Shown one piece after another: positions 54,009 through 61,014 of a DNA stretch of 64,000 bases. Under the pieces are notes generated by a model. The model made no database searches. It saw only the letters and a program-made list of their open reading frames with translations, and was not told the origin of the DNA. Source of the stretch: Falsiphaeobacter marinintestinus (GTDB lineage: Bacteria; Pseudomonadota; Alphaproteobacteria; Rhodobacterales; Rhodobacteraceae); the NCBI RefSeq assembly GCF_007923355.1, contig NZ_VOGO01000002.1:519145-583144 (forward strand), given 5' to 3'. Every line of letters begins with the position of its first letter. Position 1 is the stretch's first letter. Both the position numbers and the translations under genes were made by a program.

Positions 54009-54428
54009 TTAATTAACGCGTTCCAGCAAGGCTTGAATTGTCTGTTCAGGTTGCCCCAAAAGCTGCAGCGCATCCGCTTCCGACGTCTGGATCAGCGGCA
54101 CCACACCGTCATACGCGTCCCATGACCGCATGACTGTCCGCGCCAGTTCATCGGGTTCGGCACCTGTGACCAGATAAACCATCAGCGTTTCGACGCCTTG
54201 CGCCGCAAACAGTTCGGCCTTCTTCGCCTGAAGCGACATGATCTTGAAATAGTCGCGTTCAAACCCGGTCAGACGGGACAGGTCGACCAGTTGCTTTTGG
54301 CCCGGTTTGCAATCGGGATGTGCGACATACTCGGAAAACGCGGCGAATGTATCTGCGACCCGCGCCATTCCATCATAACGGACATAGACCAGTCCGCGGT
54401 CTGCCAAGATGCGGAAAGAAACTGACAT
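54009..54428 (-). CDS. small conserved-looking protein, unknown function
   Basis: A 139-residue soluble protein with MSVSFRILADRGLVYVRYDG, a helix AFSEYVAHPDCKPGQ, and LVDLSRLTGFERDYFKIMSL, a pattern reminiscent of SpoIIAA/STAS-like folds found in roseobacters. No active residues stand out. Starts at ATG 54428, one codon after a GTG. It is followed (downstream) by about 55 bp and the convergent DsrE-like gene. Confidence 0.6.
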   Translation of the reverse strand: MSVSFRILADRGLVYVRYDGMARVADTFAAFSEYVAHPDCKPGQKQLVDLSRLTGFERDYFKIMSLQAKKAELFAAQGVETLMVYLVTGAEPDELARTVMRSWDAYDGVVPLIQTSEADALQLLGQPEQTIQALLERVN

Positions 54429-54458
54429 CACTGCGCTCTACTTACCCATAATCGTGAC

Positions 54459-54489
54459 AAAAAAGGACCGGCACAGCTGCCGGTCCTTT
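54459..54489. terminator. intrinsic terminator downstream of unknown-protein start region and mmsA
   Basis: Perfect 12-bp stem AAAGGACCGGCA / TGCCGGTCCTTT, loop CAGC; TTTTTT follows on the minus strand, ending the mmsA message before the next minus-strand gene. Confidence 0.92.
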
Positions 54490-54514
54490 GAGAAAACATT
54501 TTCTGACCGTTTGG

Positions 54515-56014
54515 TCAATCCATCGGTTTGAAGTTGAACTCGCCACCTTCACGGATGCCGCTGGGCCAGCGCGACGTGATTGTCTTGGTGCGGGTATAGA
54601 ACTTGAACGCATCCGGACCGTGCTGGTTCAGGTCGCCAAACACCGATTTCTTCCAGCCTCCAAAGGTGTGATAGGCCAGCGGCACCGGGATCGGCACGTT
54701 GATACCGACCATGCCGATGTTGATCCGGTTGGCAAAGTCACGCGCGGTGTCGCCATCACGGGTAAAGATCGCGGTGCCGTTGCCGTATTCGTGATCCATC
54801 GCCAGTTTCAGCGCTTCTTCATAGTTCTGCGCACGCACGGTGCTCAGAACCGGGCCAAAGATCTCTTGCGTATAGATGTCCATATCCGGGGTCACGTTGT
54901 CGAACAGATGTGCGCCAACAAAGAACCCGTCTTCGTACCCTTGCAGTGAAAAGTCGCGACCATCGACCACCAGCTTGGCACCCTGATCGACACCCGACTG
55001 CACCAGACCGAGGATCTTTTCCTTTGCCGCTGCCGTCACGACCGGACCATAGTCAACGTCATCGCCCGAGGTATAAGGGCCGACTTTCAGCTTTTCGATA
55101 CGCGGCACCAGCTTCTCGATCAGCCGATCTGCGGTGTCTTCGCCAACAGGAACGGCAACCGAGATCGCCATGCAGCGTTCGCCTGCCGCGCCATACCCGG
55201 CGCCAACCAGCGCGTCAGCGGCCTGATCCATATCGGCATCGGGCATGATGATCATGTGGTTCTTGGCACCACCAAAACACTGAACGCGCTTGCCGTTCGA
55301 ACAGCCACGGCCATAGATGTATTCGGCAATCGGGGTCGATCCGACAAAGCCGATCGACTGGATCACCGGATGATCAATGATCGCGTCCACAGCTTCCTTG
55401 TCGCCGTTCACCACCTGCAAAACGCCTTTGGGCAAACCGGCCTCTTCCAGCAGTTCGGCCAGCATCAGCGGAACCGACGGGTCACGCTCGGACGGCTTCA
55501 GGATAAACGCGTTGCCGCAGGCGATGGCCGGGGCGAACATCCACATCGGGATCATGGCAGGGAAGTTGAACGGCGTGATGCCGGCGGTAACGCCCAGGGC
55601 CTGACGCATCGAATACATGTCGATGCCGGGGCCAGCGCTGTCGGTGTATTCACCCTTCAGCAATTGCGGCGCACCGATGCAATACTCGACCACTTCCAGG
55701 CCACGCTGAACGTCACCCTTTGCATCAGGGACGGTCTTACCGTGCTCACGGCTCAGCGCTTCGGCCAGTTTCTGCATGTCGCGGTTCAGCAGATCGACGA
55801 ATTTCATCAGAACACGGGCACGACGCTGCGGGTTGGTCGCGGCCCAGCCGGTTTGCGCATCCGCGGCGATATCGACGGCAAAGGCCATCTCTTCAGCATT
55901 GGCCAGCGGCACTTTGGCCTGAACCTCACCTGTCGCCGGGTTAAAGACGTCGGCAAAGCGGCCAGACTGGCCTTTGACATGCGCGCCGTTGATATAGTGC
56001 GTAAGTTCTTGCAT
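54515..56014 (-). CDS. mmsA: methylmalonate-semialdehyde dehydrogenase (acylating)
   Basis: A 499-residue CoA-dependent aldehyde dehydrogenase converting methylmalonate semialdehyde to propionyl-CoA, the last step of valine degradation. Motifs: THYINGAHVKGQSGRFADVF, FNFPAMIPMWMFAPAIACGN, IGFVGSTPIAEYIYGRGCSN, catalytic Cys in GAAGERCMAISVAVPVGE. The start ATG 56014 follows GGAGG; 94 further in-frame codons upstream are antisense to the LysR gene. It completes the valine route whose other genes lie at 44.7-48.2 kb. Divergent from a LysR gene. Confidence 0.95.
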   Translation of the reverse strand: MQELTHYINGAHVKGQSGRFADVFNPATGEVQAKVPLANAEEMAFAVDIAADAQTGWAATNPQRRARVLMKFVDLLNRDMQKLAEALSREHGKTVPDAKGDVQRGLEVVEYCIGAPQLLKGEYTDSAGPGIDMYSMRQALGVTAGITPFNFPAMIPMWMFAPAIACGNAFILKPSERDPSVPLMLAELLEEAGLPKGVLQVVNGDKEAVDAIIDHPVIQSIGFVGSTPIAEYIYGRGCSNGKRVQCFGGAKNHMIIMPDADMDQAADALVGAGYGAAGERCMAISVAVPVGEDTADRLIEKLVPRIEKLKVGPYTSGDDVDYGPVVTAAAKEKILGLVQSGVDQGAKLVVDGRDFSLQGYEDGFFVGAHLFDNVTPDMDIYTQEIFGPVLSTVRAQNYEEALKLAMDHEYGNGTAIFTRDGDTARDFANRINIGMVGINVPIPVPLAYHTFGGWKKSVFGDLNQHGPDAFKFYTRTKTITSRWPSGIREGGEFNFKPMD

Positions 56015-56090
56015 CGGGCATTCCTCCGTGAATTTTGCGGCAGGATAGGCTTGCATATTTCCATTGAACAGAGGCAAGATTTCAAAAAGG

Positions 56091-56109
56091 CTTTGCGAAA
56101 TTCGCAGAG
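56091..56109. promoter_or_regulatory. dyad in the mmsA/LysR divergent region
   Basis: TGCGAAATTCGCA (56094-56106) is a perfect dyad (6-bp arms, one central base) extended to 9-bp arms with one mismatch (56091-56109). It lies between mmsA (start 56014) and the LysR gene (start 56142), the typical place for a LysR regulator site. Confidence 0.55.
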
Positions 56110-56141
56110 GTCGAGGCAAAACAAGAGCAGGAGACGCGGCA

Positions 56142-57038
56142 ATGGACCCGCATTGGGATGACATGAAGATCTTTCTGGCCGTGGCGCGCGAAGAAAGCCT
56201 GTCGGGGGCAGGGCGCGTTCTGAAGCTGGATCCGGCCACGGTGGGGCGGCGTATCGCACGGCTGGAACAGGCGATGGAAACGCCGCTGTTCGTCAAATCC
56301 CCGCAGGGCTACGCGCTCAGCACGGCAGGTGAACGCCTCATGACGCATGGCGAACAGGCCGAACAGGCGATGCGTGCGGCACAAGAGGCAATGGCAGGGC
56401 CCAGCGAAACGCTGTCCGGCCAGATTCGCATCGGCGCGCCCGATGGCTGTGCGAACTATCTGCTGCCACAGGTCTGCGCCGACATAGGCGAAGCGAACCC
56501 CGACCTTGATATCCAGATCGTCGCCCTGCCGCGCGTGGTGAACCTCAGCCGCCGTGAGGCGGATATTGCCATCACAGTCAGCCCACCTTCGGCCGGGCAG
56601 CTGCTGGTGCAGAAAATCACCGATTACAAACTCAGCCTCGTCGGATCGCGCCGCTACCTCAAAGACTTGCCACCGCTCGAAACCGTTGATGATCTGCAAG
56701 GCCAGCGGATGATTGGCTATATCCCCGACATGATTTTTGACACCGAACTGGACTACCTGTCTGAAATCGGAGTTGACCGTGTTTCGCTGGCCTCCAATTC
56801 AGTCCCGGTGCAGCTCAGGTTTGTGATCAACGGCGGCGGTTTGGCGATGGCGCATGATTTCTGCCTGCCGTCGCACCGCGCCCTGATCAAGGTACTGGAT
56901 CAGGACATCAGCCTGACCCGCAGCTTTTATCTGGTGCGCCATCAGGGCGATCAAAGAAGTGAACGTTTGAACCGCTTTGCCGACGCAATTGCGGCGGGGT
57001 TGCGCGATGAGGTCGCACGTCTGGAAGCGCTGGCTTGA
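56142..57038 (+). CDS. LysR-family transcriptional regulator
   Basis: A 298-residue LysR regulator. HTH in DDMKIFLAVAREESLSGAGR through TVGRRIARLEQAMETPLF; the effector domain starts after residue ~90 with GQIRIGAPDGCANYLLPQV and DIQIVALPRVVNLSRREADI. The start is ATG 56142 behind AGGAG. Divergent from mmsA with a dyad in the gap, so it probably controls mmsA. A promoter for the following CBS gene may overlap its 3-prime end. Confidence 0.93.
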   Translation: MDPHWDDMKIFLAVAREESLSGAGRVLKLDPATVGRRIARLEQAMETPLFVKSPQGYALSTAGERLMTHGEQAEQAMRAAQEAMAGPSETLSGQIRIGAPDGCANYLLPQVCADIGEANPDLDIQIVALPRVVNLSRREADIAITVSPPSAGQLLVQKITDYKLSLVGSRRYLKDLPPLETVDDLQGQRMIGYIPDMIFDTELDYLSEIGVDRVSLASNSVPVQLRFVINGGGLAMAHDFCLPSHRALIKVLDQDISLTRSFYLVRHQGDQRSERLNRFADAIAAGLRDEVARLEALA

Positions 57039-57097
57039 CACGAACGCTTATTGCGGCAACGCTTTGTAATACGAAAGATTATTTCCGAGGAGGCGGC

Positions 57098-57532
57098 ATG
57101 CTAGTTCAGACGATTCTCAAATCCAAGGCAACAGACAGCGTAGTCACGGTTTCCTCTGGCGCCAGTGTCGCGGAGGCCGCCAAACTGCTGGCGGACAACC
57201 GGATCGGGTCATTGGTTGTGTCAGATGATGGCGAAGTGCCCGTGGGCATCCTGTCAGAACGCGATATCGTGCGTGAATTGGCCAAATCGGGCAGCGGATG
57301 TCTGTCTGAAAAGGTCGAGACCTATATGACCACGCAGGTTCAGACCTGCACCGCGCAGTCCAGCGTCGAAGACATCCTGACCCGGATGACCGAAGGCCGG
57401 TTTCGCCACATGCCGGTTGTCGAAAACGGCAAATTGGCCGGTATCGTCACGCTTGGCGACGCTGTCAAAGCGCAACTGGCTCAGCTGGCGATGGAAAAAG
57501 ATGCCCTCGAAGGGATGATCATGGGACATTGA
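57098..57532 (+). CDS. CBS-domain pair protein
   Basis: A 144-residue protein with two CBS motifs: SVVTVSSGASVAEAAKLLAD with GILSERDIVRELAKSG, and VQTCTAQSSVEDILTRMTEG with AGIVTLGDAVKAQLAQLAME. Such stand-alone CBS pairs bind adenine nucleotides and act as sensors or regulators. The ATG 57098 follows GGAGGCGGC. It stands 60 bp after the LysR stop and 66 bp before coaD. Confidence 0.9.
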   Translation: MLVQTILKSKATDSVVTVSSGASVAEAAKLLADNRIGSLVVSDDGEVPVGILSERDIVRELAKSGSGCLSEKVETYMTTQVQTCTAQSSVEDILTRMTEGRFRHMPVVENGKLAGIVTLGDAVKAQLAQLAMEKDALEGMIMGH

Positions 57533-57598
57533 GTCCCTTGAATTCGCCGTTTGGGTCGTGTTTGCCTGCGCAGCATGACGTTCGGGCAGGAGGTAAGG

Positions 57599-58096
57599 TT
57601 GCGAACTGCATTGTATCCCGGGACATTCGATCCCGTGACTTTGGGGCATACAGACATCATTCGCCGCGCTGCAGCGCTGGTCGATAAACTGGTGATCGGT
57701 ATTGCCATTAACCGTGACAAGGGGCCTTTGTTCACGCTGGAAGAGCGTGTTGCCATGATCGAGGCCGAATGCGCTGTCCTCAGTGAACAGACGGGCACCG
57801 TGATCGTCGCGCATCCGTTTGAAAACCTGTTGATCGACTGCGCCCATGACGTTGGCGCGCAGATCATCGTGCGCGGACTGCGGGCCGTGGCCGATTTCGA
57901 ATACGAATTCCAGATGGTCGGGATGAACCGCGCTCTGGACGATTCAGTCGAGACCGTGTTCCTGATGGCCGACGCGCGGCGCCAGGCGATTGCCAGCAAG
58001 CTGGTGAAAGAGATTTGCCGCTTGGGCGGCGACGTTTCGAAATTCGTTCCGCCAAAAGTGAACGAGGCTCTGAAAGCACGGATAGCACAGGGTTAG
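57599..58096 (+). CDS. coaD: phosphopantetheine adenylyltransferase
   Basis: A 165-residue enzyme of coenzyme A synthesis, adding AMP to 4-prime-phosphopantetheine. TALYPGTFDPVTLGHTDIIR holds the TxGH nucleotide motif, and IVRGLRAVADFEYEFQMVG with RQAIASKLVKEICRLGGD completes the family signature. The start is TTG 57599 (M/RTALYPGTF) behind AGGAGGT; an ATG start at 57551 would add 16 residues of no known kind. A terminator follows. Confidence 0.95.
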   Translation: MRTALYPGTFDPVTLGHTDIIRRAAALVDKLVIGIAINRDKGPLFTLEERVAMIEAECAVLSEQTGTVIVAHPFENLLIDCAHDVGAQIIVRGLRAVADFEYEFQMVGMNRALDDSVETVFLMADARRQAIASKLVKEICRLGGDVSKFVPPKVNEALKARIAQG

Positions 58097-58122
58097 GGCG
58101 TCTCGGCTCTGCTCAACCCGTC

Positions 58123-58150
58123 AAAGGCGCGCAGGTTTTTGCGCGCCTTT
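58123..58150 (+). terminator. intrinsic terminator after coaD
   Basis: Perfect 10-bp stem AAAGGCGCGC / GCGCGCCTTT with 8-nt loop and flanking T-run. Confidence 0.9.
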
Positions 58151-58194
58151 TTCATTAAACTTGATGCAAACCGGTAAATCGCAGTGATCAGGCG

Positions 58195-58338
58195 TCACCG
58201 CCAGAACGCCAGCCAATCCAGAAGGTCCGCCAGCTTCTTGCCCAGGAAAACCACATCCGTGGTTCCACGCAGAAACAGGTCCGCCGTGATGGCCATGAAG
58301 ATAACAATCCCCAGATATAGCGCGATCTTGTCGGTCAT
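58195..58338 (-). CDS. 47-residue membrane protein downstream of gap
   Basis: A short ORF translating to MTDKIALYLGIVIFMAITADLF-type protein with one hydrophobic helix (ALYLGIVIFMAITADLFLRG) and a basic-amphipathic tail (VVFLGKKLADLLDWLAFWR). It has AGGGC upstream of the ATG and uses the same strand as gap, 67 bp after it. Too short to match by eye, but the well-formed helix and a clear start argue that it is real. Confidence 0.65.
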   Translation of the reverse strand: MTDKIALYLGIVIFMAITADLFLRGTTDVVFLGKKLADLLDWLAFWR

Positions 58339-58405
58339 TGGGCCCTGCGGAAACTACCGGTTCGCTTCGGTATGCCCGACCACCGATCCGGAAACAAGCG
58401 CAGGA

Positions 58406-59434
58406 TCAGGCGGCCTTGGCTCCGACCGCTTCAACCGCGCCCATTGCACTCGCCGTATCCAGCATCCGGCACGAGAACCCCCACTCGTTGTCATACCATG
58501 ACAGAACCCGAACCAACCGTCCGTTCACGACCCGGGTCTGGTCCGGCGCAAACACCGAACTTTGCGGGGCGTGGTTGAAATCGATCGACACAAGCGGGTC
58601 TTCTGCATAGCCCAGCACCTTGGTCATCGCGCCACCCGTGGCGGCCTGAATGGCGGCGTTCACCTCGTCCTTGGTGACGTCTCGTGCGGCGACAAAGGTC
58701 AGATCCACGGCCGACACATTCGGTGTCGGCACCCGGATCGCTGATCCGTCCAGCTTGCCCTTCAGGTTCGGCAGCACTTCTCCCAGCGCCTTGGCGGCCC
58801 CGGTTGATGTCGGGATCATCGACATCGCAGCCGCGCGGGCGCGATACAGATCAGAATGGCCGCGGTCATGCGTTGGCTGATCGCCGGTATAGCTGTGTAT
58901 CGTGGTCATCTGACCGCTGACGATGCCAAAGCGTTCGTCCAAAACCTTGGCAATCGGGGCCAGGCAATTGGTCGTGCAGGAGGCGTTTGACACGATCCGG
59001 TCATCCAAGCCCAGTTCATCTTCGTTAACGCCATAAACGATCGTTTTGACGGGCGTCGACCCGCCCGCAGGGGCCGAAATCAGAACTTTGCCCGCGCCCT
59101 TTGTCAGGTGTCGCGATGCGGTTTCGTGACTGCGGAATATCCCGGTGCATTCCAGCACAACATCGATATCGCCCCAGTTCAGATCTTCGGGCGCCTTTTC
59201 ACTGCTCAGCCGTATCGGCTTGCCGCCAACCTCCAGCACATCGCCCTTCAGCTGAACATCTTCACCGAACCGGCCATGCACGCTGTCATAGCGCAGAAGG
59301 TGGGCAATGGCCTTGGGGTCTGTCAGGTCGTTGATCGCAACGATTTCCAGATCATCCCGGCCAGTCTCATAAGCCGCGCGCAAGACGCAACGTCCGATCC
59401 GTCCGAATCCGTTAATGGCAAGTTTGAGTGTCAT
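58406..59434 (-). CDS. gap: glyceraldehyde-3-phosphate dehydrogenase (NAD-type)
   Basis: A 342-residue GAPDH. LAINGFGRIGRCVLRAAYET binds the dinucleotide; AINDLTDPKAIAHLL has the Asp typical of NAD-specific enzymes; ISAPAGGSTPVKTIVYGV, SNASCTTNCLAPIAK with catalytic Cys, and TGAAKALGEVLPNLKGKLDG are typical. Start ATG 59434 behind AGGGAG. The upstream promoter TTGACA (59483-59488) with 17-bp spacing ends in the perfect palindrome TGTTAGCGCTAACA. A second gap gene is just upstream. Confidence 0.96.
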   Translation of the reverse strand: MTLKLAINGFGRIGRCVLRAAYETGRDDLEIVAINDLTDPKAIAHLLRYDSVHGRFGEDVQLKGDVLEVGGKPIRLSSEKAPEDLNWGDIDVVLECTGIFRSHETASRHLTKGAGKVLISAPAGGSTPVKTIVYGVNEDELGLDDRIVSNASCTTNCLAPIAKVLDERFGIVSGQMTTIHSYTGDQPTHDRGHSDLYRARAAAMSMIPTSTGAAKALGEVLPNLKGKLDGSAIRVPTPNVSAVDLTFVAARDVTKDEVNAAIQAATGGAMTKVLGYAEDPLVSIDFNHAPQSSVFAPDQTRVVNGRLVRVLSWYDNEWGFSCRMLDTASAMGAVEAVGAKAA

Positions 59435-59451
59435 GGTTCGCTCCCTTGATC

Positions 59452-59465
59452 TGTTAGCGCTAACA
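59452..59465. promoter_or_regulatory. perfect 14-bp palindrome before gap; LacI-type operator candidate
   Basis: TGTTAGCGCTAACA lies 17 bp before the gap start, with TTGACA (59483-59488, minus strand) upstream at a spacing that puts the dyad over the -10 box. The shape is that of a LacI-family operator; half-sites recur at the second gap and near the aldolase gene. Confidence 0.75.
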
Positions 59466-59521
59466 TCACATTCCAACCAATTTGTCAACCACCCACACCG
59501 TCCGGCAGGGGTCAAAAACGC

Positions 59522-59550
59522 AAAAACCCGCCCGGAAACACCGGACGGGC
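59522..59550 (-). terminator. intrinsic terminator of the second gap gene
   Basis: On the minus strand CCCGTCCGG / CCGGGCGGG (one wobble), TGTTT loop, then TTTTT. Confidence 0.85.
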
Positions 59551-59577
59551 TTAAGAATTGATCAAAGGGAAGGCGTT

Positions 59578-60579
59578 TTAGCCCAGCTTGCCCATGGCGA
59601 CGGCCACGTCCGCCATCCGCACCGAAAAGCCCCATTCGTTGTCATACCAGCACAACACGCGGGCCATGCGGCTATCCACAACGCGGGTCTGGTCCGGCGC
59701 AAAGATCGAGCTTTCGGGCGAATGATTGAAATCGACCGACACCAGCGGGGCGGGCTCATACCCCAACACGCCTTTCATCGGGCCTTCAGCCGCAGCCTTG
59801 GCCGCCGCGTTGATCTCATCCGCCGTAATGTCGCGGGACGCCCGGAAGGTCAGATCAACCGCCGACACATTCGGGGTCGGCACACGAATGGCCGATCCGT
59901 CCAACCGACCCTTGAGGTTCGGCAGAACTTCACCCAACGCCTTGGCGGCCCCGGTCGAGGTCGGGATCATCGACATCGCAGCCGCGCGGGCGCGATACAG
60001 ATCGTCATGGCGACGGTCCAGCGTCGGCTGATCGCCGGTATAGGCGTGGATCGTGGTCATGATGCCGTGCTCAATTCCAAACGCATCGTCCAGCATCTTT
60101 GCTAGCGGAGCCAGACAGTTGGTGGTGCACGACCCGTTCGAGATCATCTTGTCCCCGGCCGTCAGCTCACCGTCATTCACACCATACACAATCGTCCGGT
60201 CGACGTTCTTGCCCGGCGCCGACAGCAGCACTTTCTTGGCGCCGCGTTCCAGATGCACATTCGCCTTCAACCCGTCATTGAACTTGCCGGTGCACTCCAG
60301 AACGACATCGCAGCCGTCCCAGTCCAGCTCGTTCAGATCATAGGTCGAATACATCTGCATGTCGCCGCGACCCAGGTTCATGACACCATCCCCGATGGTC
60401 ACATCGCCGGGAAAACGGCCATGCACACTGTCATATTTGATCAGATGGGCGGCGGTTTCCAGCGGTCCGGTGGCGTTCACCTTGATCACTTCGATATCGT
60501 CACGACCCGATGCGGCAATATGCGAAAGGGTGCAGCGGCCGATCCGGCCAAAACCGTTGATCCCGACTTTAATCGTCAT
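59578..60579 (-). CDS. second glyceraldehyde-3-phosphate dehydrogenase, GapB-like cofactor site
   Basis: A 333-residue GAPDH, paralogue of the one downstream. The dinucleotide motif VGINGFGRIGRCTLSHIAAS is followed by VIKVNATGPLETAAHLIKYD, where the NAD-specific Asp is replaced by Ala, as in Bacillus GapB (INAS); this suggests NADP use and a gluconeogenic role, by analogy. Catalytic Cys in SNGSCTTNCLAPLAK. Start ATG 60579 behind GGAGA. Perfect TATAAT -10 and separated TTAGCGC half-sites lie upstream. Confidence 0.9.
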   Translation of the reverse strand: MTIKVGINGFGRIGRCTLSHIAASGRDDIEVIKVNATGPLETAAHLIKYDSVHGRFPGDVTIGDGVMNLGRGDMQMYSTYDLNELDWDGCDVVLECTGKFNDGLKANVHLERGAKKVLLSAPGKNVDRTIVYGVNDGELTAGDKMISNGSCTTNCLAPLAKMLDDAFGIEHGIMTTIHAYTGDQPTLDRRHDDLYRARAAAMSMIPTSTGAAKALGEVLPNLKGRLDGSAIRVPTPNVSAVDLTFRASRDITADEINAAAKAAAEGPMKGVLGYEPAPLVSVDFNHSPESSIFAPDQTRVVDSRMARVLCWYDNEWGFSVRMADVAVAMGKLG

Positions 60580-61014
60580 GACAGTCTCCAAAAGGGTAAT
60601 TCTTTGGGGCCGTATAGACCGAGACTTTCAGCCCCAAAAGGGTAAAAGCGTCGCATTATAAAGGTGTTAGCGCAATCTTGCGTGGTTTGCGCTAACGGGA
60701 GGAGAGAGGCGTCCGACAGGTCTCCCAAACCGAGGCGGATCGAAAATAAAATGTGCGCAACCGAGGATCGGGCCCGTCGAAGACCTGTCTGAAAAGCTGG
60801 TATCGGCCCAGAGCCGACCTTGGCCGGATTGCCAGCCGCTGCGCCGCAGCTTCACCGAACCGGCCATTGACGCATCACGCAACATTAGCATTAGTGCAAT
60901 GATTTGGTCGCGGACGAAGCCGACTTCTGCGCAGTGTCCGGCTTCAAAATAAAGGTGGTCACGCAATATCTGTCTATCTATCCTCCTAAAAGGAAAAATT
61001 TCGGAGCAAATTAG
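60580..61014. other. 435-bp non-coding stretch before the second gap and the GAF cyclase
   Basis: No supported gene. From the gap side it holds a CCAAAAGGGTAA repeat (60588-60599 and 60634-60645), an 8-bp-arm hairpin TTTGGGGC/GCCCCAAA around it, and the promoter/operator at 60655-60696. The middle (60700-60960) has no typical start, ribosome site or codon pattern; a minus-strand 119-codon frame there is probably chance. Near 61002 is CGGAG, serving the cyclase start. Confidence 0.6.
60655..60696 (-). promoter_or_regulatory. promoter and split operator of the second gap gene
   Basis: On the minus strand: perfect -10 TATAAT (60655-60660), possible -35 ACGCAA 17 bp upstream. Half-sites GTTAGCGCA (60666-60674) and TGCGCTAAC (60688-60696) form an inverted repeat with a 13-bp spacer that brackets the -35 box; each is half of the gap palindrome. 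Confidence 0.65.

Noticed and set aside
56015..56296. 94-codon N-terminal extension of mmsA
   Set aside because: Covers the LysR gene on the other strand and has low-complexity sequence; the ATG at 56014 has a perfect GGAGG.
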